Source: Porphyra umbilicalis
Lineage: Eukaryota; Rhodophyta; Bangiophyceae; Bangiales; Bangiaceae
NCBI GenBank assembly: GCA_002049455.2
Contig: KV918795.1
Location: 1-64,000 of the forward strand
Reading direction: 5' to 3'
Length of the DNA stretch: 64,000 nt
The position numbers were made by a program, and so were the translations under genes. The notes beneath the pieces are model-generated. The model ran no database searches. It saw only the letters and a program-made list of their open reading frames with translations, and had not been told where the DNA came from. Each line of letters opens with the position of its first letter. Position 1 is the stretch's first letter. Shown piece by piece: positions 9,715 to 20,406 of the stretch.

Positions 9715-10254
9715 CTACGGCCGCAGCACCGCCCCGGAATCTCCCTCCTGCTCCGCTTTCGCATCCTCAGCCGCCGCAGCCAGCCCTACCGCTCCCCCCT
9801 TCTCTCCCTCCTCCATCCCCAGGTACTGCCGGTAAATGGCCTCGCCCTTGCGCGTCAGCTGCAGCTTGAACACGGGCTTGACAGGGCGGTGGACGAGGCG
9901 TCCCCCTCCGCCAGGGCCAACAGGTTCCCCTCCTCCCAGCGGCACTCCTCCCCCAGCGCCATCCAGCCGCACGACATTGCCCGCGTCGCGGATAACGCGC
10001 AGACGGCCGGCGTCGGTCATGGCGCGGAGCACCTTCTTAAAGTGTGTCGCCGAGGTGACCAAGCCGCCGTACGAGGGGTCCGAGCGCACCGCCTCAAGAA
10101 CGACCTTGTGGGCCAACGGCGCCGGGCCGGCGGCCAGCAGGGCGGCAGCGATGGCGCGAGAAGGCATGTTGATGCCTACGGTGGCGCGCCGAGCGGCCAC
10201 AGAGGTGGCGGCCAGGGTTGCGGCAGAGGCCGCGGCGCGCATGGGGGGGGGCAT
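9715..10254 (-). CDS. Small basic protein, winged-helix-like, probably organelle-targeted
   Basis: The protein has 179 residues from the ATG at 10254. Residues 1 to about 35 are rich in Ala, Arg, Thr and Ser with almost no acidic residues, as in a mitochondrial or plastid transit peptide. The core (about 40-95) reads as helices followed by a THFKKVLRAMTDAGRLRVIRD segment and a hydrophobic strand, resembling a winged-helix unit. A second conserved-looking piece is VFKLQLTRKGEAIYRQYLG. The C-terminus is acidic and Ala-rich. I do not recognise the family with certainty; an organellar ribosome-associated or DNA-binding role is possible. It is divergent from MED10 across a 473-bp gap. Confidence 0.6.
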   Translation of the reverse strand: MPPPMRAAASAATLAATSVAARRATVGINMPSRAIAAALLAAGPAPLAHKVVLEAVRSDPSYGGLVTSATHFKKVLRAMTDAGRLRVIRDAGNVVRLDGAGGGVPLGGGEPVGPGGGGRLVHRPVKPVFKLQLTRKGEAIYRQYLGMEEGEKGGAVGLAAAAEDAKAEQEGDSGAVLRP

Positions 10255-10727
10255 ATTGTGCGGATACCGAGGAGAACGTGTGGAGGAAAGGGAAATAAAG
10301 GGTATCGACGAGAGAGAGGAAAAAGGGAAAGCAACGGTCAAGAACGCTTGAGGTGTTGATGGAGACGCAGGTACAGCATGCCACCGAGAGCAATCGCGGA
10401 GACAGTGCAGTGCAACGAGAATGGGCGGGCGGTGCGCGTGAAGGTGAGGGCGGCGACGTCGGGAGCGATCAAAACACGTTCCGGTGAGCACTTAAAACTG
10501 CAATTGATGAAAATCGCACACTTGGCCGTGCAAGTGCCTCATCAGTTGTCAATTGCTCCTTCATTCGGGTCTACTCTGTGCAAAGGCGGGCACGACGCGT
10601 CATCTTCCGTCTCCTGAACACCACCCTCGTGCTATGTTTCTCCCCCTCCGCGTCGCTGCCTTCATCCTTTAAATCTCCCGAGCATCCACCTCGTACCCTT
10701 TCTTTTCGCCTACTCCCCTCTCCTCTT
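10255..10727. promoter_or_regulatory. Shared divergent promoter region
   Basis: This 473-bp stretch separates the start of the winged-helix-like gene (-) and MED10 (+). The half next to MED10 is pyrimidine-rich, as expected of a 5' UTR. No specific promoter element can be defended. Confidence 0.35.
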
Positions 10728-12146
10728 ATGGACGCTAACCGCTCGCCAGGGTCTTCCCCGCCTGGGGGCACGGCCGGGGGCACGGATGCCACTCGTGGGG
10801 GCGTCAAGCGACGAGCTTCTGCTGCGCCGGCGATGCTGGAGCTGGAAAGCGCATTGGAGGTTGGCGCTGACTCCCTGGCCGGTCTTGTGGGAGCGGTCTC
10901 GTCATTTGGGGTCGACGGGCAGGCGGACCTCTTTGCCAAAGTGTATGAACACGTCGCGCTCCTCTCTTGGGGGTGGCTGTCGCCGCAGGGGCGGTCGGCG
11001 TTGTGTCTGTTTTGGCGGCGGGCGTTGGTTTACAAGGTGGTGATGCCAACTGATATGCCCTGGCTTGCGCGTGCTCTGGGGACACCTCCTGCCAACTCGG
11101 CTCTGGCAGCGTATGCTGGTTGTGGAGCGGCCAGCCCGCCTCACGTGTTGATACTGACGCCTTTCTCTTTTGCCTGTTTGTTGCGTCTCTGTCGTGCGTC
11201 ATTTCCGGGGGGTATGGGTGGCTCCGCAATTCTCAGGAATGACTTCGTCAAGGACCTGCGTCAGATTGATGCAGTGGGGGCAACCATCCCTGACACGGTG
11301 CCACTGGACGTGCTCGTTGCCGTGGACCGGGGGCGCAACCCCGAGGCGGTGACAAAGGAGACGCTGTATGTCATGGTGGCCGTGATAGTCGGTTGCGGTG
11401 ATTCCGTTGTGCAACACATGTCATGTTGGTGGACGGGGTTTCTCCTGGCACTTGGTGCTGTAGGGACGACGGTGTGGACAATAGCCCACAGCTTTGTTCT
11501 TCTTCTCGAACGAGTCGTTGTTGAGCGTTCTGGTTGCCATGGTGTGTTTGGCATTTTCCGTGTCCTAATTCTGACTTGCCTTGTTACCTCTGTGTTCTTG
11601 CGAGTGTCTGTATCGACTTGGTATTGACCCGTGATTTGGTTGTCTTTTTTGGTGTATGGTTGGATGTCCTTCACTTCACGCCTTTGTCGCGTGTGCTTCC
11701 CGTTTGTTTTGCTCTGGCAGGGAGACCCTGGCCGAGGCCAACGACATGGCACGGGGAAAGATTGCCGTCATGGCCCACTTTCGGTACGCCCACCTCTGTG
11801 CTCATTTGCTGTTGTGTTTTTTTGCCTCACGCATTGTGTTGTGCCGTGATTGTCTGGGTGAGCCCCTGCCATACACCGACCGGGCGCTTCATACGTTTGA
11901 AATGTATGTCGAATCCAGCCTCGGCCTATGACACAGGTCAGTCGCTGACCGTCGTTTCTGTGTATGAGGCGTGCTGCGCCGGAACTGTTTCGCTCTTGCC
12001 CTTTTCCTTCACGCTTTGCTGGTCTCTGCCTGTTTTCTTAATGCCACTTGCTTGCGTCCCCCTTCCATGACTTGCTGCCCTCTGGCTACAGGGACGAGCT
12101 CACCAAAGCAATGGCGGCGGACGCCAAGGTACCACGGCCGCCGTAA
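10728..12146 (+). CDS. MED10: Mediator complex subunit 10, four exons
   Basis: I rebuilt four exons: 10728-10942, 11237-11365, 11721-11783 and 12092-12146. All introns are GT-AG (donors GTATGA, GTATGT, GTACGC; acceptors TCTCAG, TGGCAG, CTACAG). The spliced protein has 153 residues. After a Ser/Gly-rich start it has the MED10 signature: NDFVKDLRQID, then TVPLDVLVAVDRGRNPEAVTKETL, then ARGKIAVMAHFRDEL, in the family's order. MED10 is a middle-module subunit of Mediator, which links activators to RNA polymerase II in the nucleus. Each junction falls inside a conserved block and restores it, which supports the model. The introns are T-rich compared with the exons. Confidence 0.92.
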
Positions 12147-12464
12147 GACTGATTTTACGGCATGTGCACCGTATTGCTGGTATTGTGTCTTCGAGATTGC
12201 CTGGTGTGTGCACTGCGGAGTGCATACTGTACATAGTTGTGTGCGCCACTTCTTTCCGTTTCTGCGTCAAGTGTTCATATGGATGAAACAAGCATGTACC
12301 ATAGTTCAGCGTCTCGTGCAACAGTTTGCGGATTTCTTCGAAGCAGAGCCGTTAACAGGCCTCACCAATCATGTCCGTGAACACCCGCAGCAGGTGCGAG
12401 CAGCAAAAAGCGTACGCATTCAGCCCAATTTGTACCGTTCCCCTTTGCTGCAGTCGGCGCTGCC
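12147..12464. other. Intergenic between convergent MED10 and PEX4
   Basis: This 318-bp stretch of lower GC probably holds both 3' UTRs. No ORF of interest is seen. Confidence 0.4.
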
Positions 12465-13488
12465 CTATCGCTGCCTCGACGCTACCACCTCTGGGGGCGG
12501 CCCCGCGCACAGCTTGGTGTACATGCGGGCGAGCGAGCGGAAGGCACGACCGTCACCCGCTCGCAGCAGGTTGCCCGCGTCGCAGTTAAGCGGGCTGTCC
12601 GGCTCGGGGTGACCAAGTAGCACAATCAGCGCACGAGCTGTCGAGGCCAGCGTCCATGCTGGGCTCCACGCCGTCTTGAGGATGTCAAGGCACACCTCGC
12701 CGGTCTTGGGGTGCACGTTCGGGTGGAAGACTTTGGAGATGAGCCGCACGTTGGGGGGGGAGAGAGGATAGGAAGAGGGCACGACTACATCGATTTTGAA
12801 GTAGCCGTTCTGTCAGGGGCGGGGCACGAGGAACAACAGGTCGTGTACGGCACACAACCACAAAAAAGGAGGATGAGAGCAAGATTACACAGAAGCAAAA
12901 CAAGAAGGAAGCGCACAAGAAGAGAGAGCATGTGAGAATTTCAGTATATTGCAAGTGACAACGTAAAGGAAGCGGCCACACCATGCCCACACTGCCACCA
13001 ACAGAACGGACGGCACAGCCAGCCGTGCGACTCTACCAACAACACAAAACGCTTCAACGAGCAGGTGCAAACGCACAAGACTGCTGTCGATATGACCTGT
13101 GTCGGTGCAGTGGCTCGCTATCACTCATTCCGTGCCCCTCTGACAGGAACCACCCAGGCGGCAGCCGCGCCACGGGCGCTGCCAACATCGCACCAGGCAG
13201 TTGCAGTACCACTTGGTGTTAACGCTCCCACCCAGTGCACGTGCCCCCGCTCGCCCCCCCATCACGCTGCTCCACCTGCGCTCTGGTCTCCACGGCCCAA
13301 AAGTACGGACGACTTCGTGCGCCTCGACCTACCTCGTACGGTGTTTCCACCGGCCCCCGCACGTGCCCCACCCAGTGAGACAGGTTCCCGTCCTCCGGAG
13401 CGAGTACAATCTCTGCGTCCACCCCAGCGACCCGAGCATCCTTCTGCATCTCTCGATGCTCCTTGAGGAGCCGCCCCCCAGCCATCAT
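12465..13488 (-). CDS. PEX4: Peroxin-4, peroxisomal ubiquitin-conjugating enzyme, two exons
   Basis: Exon 1 is 13333-13488 and exon 2 is 12465-12809; the intron (12810-13332) starts GTAGGT and ends CTGACAG, phase 0. The protein has 166 residues, close to plant PEX4 (about 157). Exon 1 gives the E2 N-helix and HVRGPVETPYE. Exon 2 gives NGYFKIDVVVPSSYPLSPP, the HPNV motif, and the catalytic cysteine in TGEVCLDILKTAWSPAWTL. The segment HPEPDSPLNCDAGNLLRAGD with a terminal MYTKL is characteristic of PEX4 rather than other E2s. PEX4 monoubiquitinates the import receptor PEX5 at the peroxisome so that it can be recycled. Two adjacent ATGs (13488, 13485) could serve as start. Confidence 0.93.
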
Positions 13489-13735
13489 GATGCCACACGC
13501 GAGATTGAGACGAAGAAGGAGAGGTAGAGGAGGTAGCGACAAGGGCAAGTAGCAAAGGGGCGCCTCTGTGATCAAAATGAAAGGTGTGGTGGTCGGCGTG
13601 AAGGTCGGTACGGTGGTCGGCACGGTCGCGCGTGGTGGTGGCAGCTCGAAGGGACGGGTGACAAAGAGGGTGGTTCAGGTGGCCGGAGAGCGTGCAGCGT
13701 TGCACGCTTCCACCTCACCTTTGTCCATCTGCAAC

Positions 13736-14108
13736 AGGGTCGCACGCGACGCCCCTATTTCGGGGGCGCCAGGGGCGCGTGACGGATAAGACGCCTTACT
13801 CACGCGCCCATTAGGTAGCCAAAACGCATTTACGACGCCCCAAGTAGCACCCTCAGTATACACCGTGTGGTTCAAGTGGCACCCATACTGTGCATTCATA
13901 TGTCATTTTCTGTTTCAAGACTGGGTGCCTGTCCCCAACCAAGGTGCACAGCCGCCACCTCCTGAATCTTGTAGACCCCCCTGCAGTCTTTCTCTTCGCG
14001 ACGCCTTGCTGACGCCATTTTGAGTCCGGGCGTTAGGGGCGCACGACACCCAAATGATGCCCCCTTAACGACGCCCTTAACGACGCCCTGGGCGTTCTGA
14101 GCAACCCT
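13736..14108 (+). mobile_element. Non-autonomous DNA element, family B, copy 1
   Basis: A 373-bp element begins AGGGTCGC and ends GCAACCCT, making short terminal inverted repeats. Just inside the left end is a hairpin, GACGCCCC-TATTTC-GGGGGCGCC. The right end carries spaced copies of GACGCCC. The interior (for example AAGACTGGGTGCCTGTCCCC) matches a second copy at 55680-56066 in opposite orientation. There is no ORF. No clear target-site duplication is visible, so the superfamily is undetermined. Confidence 0.75.
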
Positions 14109-14479
14109 AAAGCTTTAGTCGGCGACACAGCGTGACGCCCTATCATACGCATGACACCACGATAAGGTACACGTTGCGAAAGAGTAAGTTCCATGGCCTT
14201 AAGGGCAGGGTATGGCTGTCCTCCCAATTTCTTGCGGACTTGGTCAAAGTCAGGTCACAGGCCCCGGTCAACTTTTCATTGGCCCATGAGACAGCCAAAA
14301 TGAGACGTGGGTGTCTTTGCGAACGCGCCCCGAGGAGCCAATTGACGGGCAACGCAGTCAAGCCGGCCTCGAGCACTGCAACGACGCCCTCCCGCGCGTC
14401 TCTCTTGGCCAGCTCTGCTGCCCCAACTTTGGGTAGCACCGACGCCGTCCTCCTCTGCTGCTCTTGGCTCTACCTTTTC

Positions 14480-15546
14480 ATGAGCCGCTACCCCCGCGCC
14501 AATCCCCTGCCCCCCCCCACGTGGCGAGCCCCCCCCCCCTCCTGGCCGCTATTGCCTCGTCGGACCTGCCCGCCCTCGCCGACGCCCTCGCCGCCGCTCC
14601 CGGCGCGCCCGCCGCCGCCCGCGCGCCGGATGGCGGCAGCCTGCTCCACGCCGCCGCCGCGGGTGGCCCGGCGGCGGCGGGCGCCCTCACCGCGCTCCTC
14701 GCTGCGGCCACCATCCCCGTAGGCGGGCGCGGCACGGCCGCCCGCACCGCCCGCAAGACGCCGCTGCACGTGGCCGCTGCCACGGGCAATGACGACGCGG
14801 CGGCGGCGCTGCTCGCCGCAGGCGCGCCGGTCAACGCGGTCAAGGCGTCGGATTGGACGCCGCTCATGGCGGCGGCGGCGGGCGGGCACGCGGCGGTCGT
14901 GCACACGCTCTTGCGGGGGGGGGCGGACGTGTGGGCGGTCAACCGGCAGGGTGCCGGGGCGCTCGCGCTCGCCGCCCGTGCCGGCCACGTGGGGGTCGTG
15001 CGGGACCTGCTCGCCGCCGCCGCCACTTTGGCTGGGGGGGGGGCAGAGGGGGCGGCGTCCGCGGCGCGCCTGGCGGGCGTGCGGGCGACGAGCGGCCGCA
15101 CGCCCGTCTTTGGGGCGGTATTCTTTGGGCACCCCCGCGTCGTGCGGGTGCTGCTCGAGGCCACGGCGGCGGGGGGGGACGCGCCAGAGGCGCACCGTGT
15201 GGCTGCCGACGGCGGCGGCTGGACGCCCGCCCACGAGGCGGCCTACCGCGGGCAAGCGCCGTGCTTGCGCGTGCTCCTCGGCGCCGCCTGGCGCGCGGGC
15301 GGCAGCGGCGCGGCCGCAGGCGTGTTGGGGGCGACCGACGCGGCCGGCGCGACGCCGGTCGACGTTGCCGACGGGGGGGGGGGCGGCCGCGCGTGCGCCA
15401 CATTGGCCGCGGCGGCAGCGGCGGACGTGGTAGCGGGGCGGCGGTTGGACTGGGTGGACCCCGAGGGCGAGGTGCGGGCGCAAGACGAGCGGCTTGACAG
15501 CAGCGCAGACCTGGACCATCACGGCATCGGTGTTGCGACGGTGTAG
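14480..15546 (+). CDS. Ankyrin-repeat protein, start uncertain
   Basis: The main frame is open from 14437 to the stop at 15544-15546 but has no ATG before the repeats. The nearest ATG (14480) is in another frame and would join only if one of the C-runs at about 14510-14542 has a different length, so a homopolymer error is likely; an upstream exon is the alternative. The protein of roughly 350 residues is built of ankyrin repeats: LLAAIASSDLPALADAL, TPLHVAAATGNDDAAAALL, TPLMAAAAGGHAAVVHTLL, ALALAARAGHVGVVRDLL, TPVFGAVFFGHPRVVRVLL and TPAHEAAYRGQAPCLRVLL. Composition is extremely Ala-rich. No other domain is seen. Confidence 0.75.
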
Positions 15547-17174
15547 GCTCTGCTGGTTGTTGCTCCGCCGTTGTGGGAGGAAGGGCGACGCAGATGCGGC
15601 GACGACTGCGCCTGGGCAGCGGGGACCAGTGCAACAGCGGTGCGCAGGTCGTGAGCCCCACCTCAAAACGCTGCATCGGCCTGTGAATTCACCATTTAAA
15701 GCTTTGTCTGGTGGCTTCCGGCGCGCACGAAAGTGCTCTGGTGGCCCAGCGGCCCCGACGTTACCATCTGGCTTTGTCCCCCAGATGAGCGCGCGCGCGT
15801 CGTGTCACAAGGTTGTGGCGCGGCGGTTCGAACTCGGCGATGATGAATGTTTGTCGCAGCTGCGGCGCTCCCGTTGCAGGAGTGCACCGAAGAATGGCGT
15901 TATGCTGGCCGTCTGCAACGGCGGCCACTTCGCGGAGGGAGGGCTTACCCCCTTCAGAGACGAACCCCGTTGTCGGGGTCGGCGATCGTGATATCCCCCC
16001 GGATTACCGAGGGAGGCGGATACTCCCGAAAGGATGAGAGGGCAGCCACCCCTGTTGACCGCAGGGGCCTGGTCTCGGAAGGCAGGGCGTCTGATTGCAG
16101 ATGCACTGCCTTTTTCTTTCTACTCCATCAACCTCCGCCGTTAACCGCTGACTTGTTCGTGCAGCAATTCAGCCTCGCGACGAGTCAAACGAGCCGAATG
16201 CTTCACCCAACGCAGTAGCCATGAACAGCCTACCGACAATCACGACCGCCAACAGTCCTGCCATACGGGGCGCATGTCATGGCGGGCTTGCCTGACTCAT
16301 GGTCTGCCCGCCAGCAACATGTCCAGCCACTTGGAGTAAGGAGGCGGGCCTCCAGCAGAGGGCCTCCACCTTACCACCGGACCGAGATCGAAGAGATACA
16401 CACTCATGGGTTGGCTCACAACGCAAGCCACGTGCAACTGGTGTTTGCGGTGTCCCCCGAGCAAAAGACCGCCCCGCCACCCTTTTTGGTCCCACATGAG
16501 CAGCAAGGTCCGTAGGCGAATCGAACGAGAATGGTATTTCCTCTGTAGCCGAGCGACGATCGTGAAGAGGAGAAACATCCGTTGCCAAGCTACGATCGTG
16601 AAGTGAAGAAACACGCAAAAAAGCCGCGGTGCTGCACGTTGGTCAACAATCTCGACTGTCATGGGATATCTCTCATGCAGTGGCTGAAATATCATACCTC
16701 CCTGTTCTGGCTTTTTCACAACCGTCCTTTTCTTCGAGAGCCGATTCAGGATATCATATACCCGCAGTGTCAGTTCAAAGATCTGTACACAGATCTCAAA
16801 TCCACCAGCTCCACGTGGAACGCATTCAGGAATCGAGGCTGTGGGAGATTGTATTGGTTTCCGACAGCTGGCTGCACCCGTGCTGCAAACTGGCCCGATA
16901 CACAAAGGGAGGGGTGCCCCTCGATGGCCCTCCCGCGGTGTTCCTCTGGCGGGAGACAGCAGCGGCATTGCCGGGCCCTTTGTCCCGCTCCGCTCCCCTG
17001 GGCTGACGTGCTCCCCAGCATCCCGCGGTCCCCGTCATTGCCGCCCTCGTTTTTTGGCTGACCATCCCCGCCGCCCGCGTCACGTCTTGCTCCCGCAGCT
17101 GTCGTGGTTCAGCCCCGGTCAACCAGCCACTCGTGTCGCCGTTCCTCCTCCCGTCGCCCTTTTCGACGCCCATC
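15547..17174. other. Intergenic, no gene recognised
   Basis: This 1.6-kb stretch has lower GC than the genes. Several mid-size frames on both strands (for example 16297-16968 on minus) give no recognisable protein. It contains a 36-bp-spaced imperfect direct repeat near 16556 and the CBSX3-like promoter and 5' UTR at its right end. Confidence 0.4.
16548..16615. repeat. Imperfect 36-bp tandem duplication
   Basis: ACGATCGTGAAG occurs at 16556 and again at 16592, each followed by a related purine-rich stretch ending AGAAACA. This is a small local duplication with no evident function. Confidence 0.5.
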
Positions 17175-18076
17175 ATGGCCACTCGAGCGGCTGCTGCCGT
17201 GGCGGCGGCGGCAGCCCGGCGTGCCAGCCCACTCCTTCCGCGCGCGGGGGTGGCGACTGCCGCCACCCGAGCCACGATGGCGGCGGCGGCGCCCCGCGCT
17301 TGGGTCGCCACCCGCGCACTCGGTTCCACGCCCGCGGCGGCGGCCAAGGCGGCGCCGCCCCCGCCGCGGGATGCGGCGGCCGCCGACGGCGCCGGCAACA
17401 AATCCATGTTTACGAGCGGCACGGTGCGCGTGGCGGACGTCCTCGCCCTCAAGGGCGAGGTATTTTACAGCACCACCGCCGACGCGCTGGTGTACGACGC
17501 GATCGTGGAGATGGTGAAACACAACATTGGCTCGCTCGTGGTCGTCGAGCCAGCAGAGGGCGGCGCCGGGGGGCTCAAGCCGGTGGGCATCTTGACCGAG
17601 CGAGACTACCTCGACAAGTACGTTGTATGCCTGCTGCTCGTCGCCTGTTTGGCTCTCTTTTCCAGCAGGTGTGGCTGTTGCCTGGCATTTTGTGCCGTTT
17701 CGCATGCAACCTGAGCTGCAAACTGACATTCGCACTTCTTTTTGTCTTGCATGCTGCCCGCTGATCGTCCTGTTTCCCTACGTTTGTTCCGGTGCTCCCC
17801 GCGTCGCACAGGGTGGTGATTCTTGGGCGCTCCAGCCGAACGACCAAAGTGTCGGCCATCATGAGCGAGAAGAAGCTCGTGGCCGTCGGCGGTGACACGA
17901 CGCTCGGGGACTGCATGGACCTGATGGTCGCCAACCGGGTGCGCCACATCCCCGTGTTGGAGGAGAACGGGCTGCTCAAGGGCCTGATCAGCATTGGTGA
18001 CGTGGTTAAGGAGCTGGTCGACTCGCACAAGCGCAACGCAGAGAGCATGAGCGACTACATCCGGGGGGGGTGGTGA
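17175..18076 (+). CDS. CBS-domain-pair protein, CBSX3-like, mitochondrial, two exons
   Basis: Exons are 17175-17617 and 17812-18076; the intron is GTACGT to CGCACAG and the junction falls inside ERDYLDK-VVILGRSS. The protein has 235 residues. Residues 1 to about 70 form an Ala/Arg-rich targeting peptide. The first CBS motif runs from VADVLALKG to GILTERDYLDK. The second runs from KVSAIMSEKKLVAVGGDTTL through NRVRHIPVLEENGLLKGLISIGDVV. The closing YIRGGW matches the end of plant CBSX3. CBSX3 proteins bind adenosine nucleotides and regulate mitochondrial thioredoxin. The assignment rests on domain order and the flanking motifs. Confidence 0.9.
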
Positions 18077-18753
18077 GGAGCAGCTCGGCGTTCGGCAGCT
18101 TGGGGGGCCGACGGACGAGCGCATGCGGAGCCGTTGCGAATGCGGGTGCGTGCGTGCAAAGGCGGAGCTGCCGTGGCAACGATGCGTTTGGCTCTTCCGG
18201 ACGCGTGTCGCTGCGTGCGGCGACTGCCGCGCGGCAACCGTCGGTGCGTCGCTGGGGACTTTGCGCGGCGGGGCTTGCATACGTGACGGCACTCGTGCGC
18301 TCTGTTCCGAGTCTGCCGGGGCGGCTGATGCTCCTATGGTGCAATGTCGTTGTACGTGTACGTTGGGCTCCGACGAGCGGCAGTAGTGCTCTGGGCTATG
18401 CGGGATGCCCACCCTTGCTGCTTGTGGCGTTACGCCGCTGTCTGCTTGTTTCTGTTCTCTGGTGTTTCTGGACCTTTCGCCTTGGTTTCCTTGTTTGATG
18501 CAAAGGCTTGACTCTTGTTGCTTGCGCCCACCACGCAGCTGCACGAGCCGTTTACAGCCCTTTGCATCTTGCCAAGCGAGCCTGCGCAGACGAGACCAAA
18601 ACATCAGTTTCCGCAGACCCCACGATTGCGTCGCGCCTCCCTGCTCGCGCACCTGGACCATGTCGCGCAGTCCACACAGCCACTGCCGGCCTTTTTGACA
18701 AGCCAACGGCCTCGGCGCGTCGGTTGGACACTCGCGCAAGCACCGCCCCCCGC
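18077..18753. other. Intergenic between convergent genes
   Basis: This 677-bp stretch includes a T-rich part (about 18,400-18,540) resembling an intron or 3' UTR of the CBS gene. No protein is recognised. Confidence 0.4.
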
Positions 18754-20406
18754 TCACATGGTCTTGCTCGCTTCGGCAAACCGCGACAGCAGGGCGGACG
18801 CGACCCCCCCCCCCCCTTTCCCACCCCCTCGTGGCGGGGGCTTGCGGCTGCCGACGGGCAACAACCCCCCCCCCCGCCCACGACGGCGGCCGGCACCGTC
18901 GCCCCCCCCCACCGCCGCCCACAGGCCGACCGCGCCGCCCACCGCCAACCACACACCAACTGCGGCGGCCGCGAGGCGCGCGCAGGCGCGCCACCCGCGG
19001 GCGCCACGGGGGTCCCCCCCCCGCCCCCCCGCCGCCGCCGACCAGCCGCCCAAACAGCCCGAGGGGCACGCCCGCGCCGCCGCCCAGGCGGCGGAGCGCC
19101 GCCTCCTCCGCGGGCCCCGCCCCCACCGCCGCGGCCGGCACGGAGAGGAGCACCGCGAGCGCCTCGCGCACGGGCGCACGGCGCGACGCGGCCGACCGCA
19201 GCCGCGCATAGGCCGCCTCGACGCGCCGCCGTCGGGGGGGCGTCAGCCCCCCACCGCCGCCCCCGCCTCCTCCGCGGGTGGCCGTGCGGACGGCCGCGGC
19301 GGCGTCGCCGCCGCCGCCGTCGGCGCCCGTCTGGGCGTCGCCGGCGTCCCCCGCCCCGTCCGCGGCGGGGGGGGGGAATTTGGCCACCTCCCCCCCGCCC
19401 GTCGCCGCCGCGTAGGCGCGGCGGAGCGCCGCGCAGGCGGCGGCGGTGGCGTCCCCCCCGCCGACCGTGTCGCACGCGGCAGCGTCCCAAGCGCCGTGCA
19501 GCTGCAGCGCGGAGAGGAGGCCCTCGAGGCCGGCGGCGCCCGGCGTGCCGGCGCCCTCGCGCATCGCCACAACCGCCGCGGGGAGCGCAAAGACGCGGGC
19601 GGCACAGGCTGCGGCGGCGGCGGCGGCCGCCGCCGCGTCGGCCGGCACCCCGTCCCCGTCGACGGGCGGCGCCGCGGCGGCGGCGAGCCCCGCGCCCCCC
19701 CCCACGGCGGCCTCCTCATCGGCCGAGTCGTCTGGGTCGGCGTCCCCCCCCCAGAGGCACCCCCCACGAGGGCGCCCCGCGGCACGTGGCGGCCGCCGTC
19801 GCGGGCGGCCTCGGCCTCGGCCACGGCGGCCGTCACAAACAGGGGGCGACTGTTGGTCGCCGCCTCCACCGCGTCGAGGGCGGTCGGTAGGCCGCCGGGG
19901 ATGTCGGCCGCCGCCACCACCACCCAGTGGCCCGCACGGATGGCCGCCCGCACCGCTGGCGCGCCGAGGCCTGCGGGCGCTCCCGCGGCGGCGGCGCCGC
20001 CGCCGCCGCCTCTGCCACTGGCGGCGGCGCCACCGCCCGCCACCCACCCAACGTCGGCGGGCGACAGGCCAATGGCGGCGGTGATGCCAGCGGCCGTGGC
20101 GGCGGATAGGGAGGCGGTGAACTCCGCGGCGCCCGTCGTGAGGGCGTCCAAGTAGAGAAAGGGCGGCCCGTCCGGCGCCGCGGCGGTCGTCAGCAGCGGC
20201 GGCGCGCCCTGTAGGGCCACACAGCCACCGGTAGAGGCAGACACAGCGGCTGCAAGCGGCTCGGCATGTGCCGCGGGGAGGGAAAGCGACAGGGCGGCTG
20301 CGAGCAGCGACACAGCGGCCCCCGCCGCACGGCGTGCGGCCGGGAGAGGCAGGGTGCTGACAGAGCGGGGATGCCGGCCGAGGCCGCCGTCACGCCGGCA
20401 TGTCAT
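18754..20406 (-). CDS. Unknown Ala/Gly-rich membrane or secreted protein, frame-shifted at homopolymers
   Basis: The ATG at 20406 opens a signal-peptide-like stretch (Arg-rich, then AAVSLLAAALSLSLPAAHA). The first frame makes sense to about 19,760 (segments PPFLYLDALTTGAAEF and HWVVVAAADIPGG). There, at a run of Cs, sense moves to the frame containing ADPDDSADEEAAVGGG and VRTATRGG. Near 19,030 it moves again, to a frame with a hydrophobic helix (VGVWLAVGGAVGLWAAVGG) that ends in FAEASKTM at 18754. Both changes fall at G/C runs, so one gene of about 550 residues with homopolymer-length errors is the simplest reading. I do not recognise the family. The layout suggests a signal peptide, a luminal part and one C-terminal membrane helix. 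Confidence 0.5.

Noticed and set aside
15815-15840. GGTTCGAACTCGG, T-loop-like sequence
   Set aside because: No acceptor, D or anticodon arm can be folded around it, so no tRNA is called.
18231-18345. Third CBSX3-like exon downstream of 18076
   Set aside because: The protein already ends with the family's usual terminal motif; the downstream frames do not match.
17606-20047. 813-codon minus-strand open frame
   Set aside because: Its right part is one frame of the unknown gene, but its left part runs antisense over CBSX3-like exons and intron, so the full frame is not a gene.
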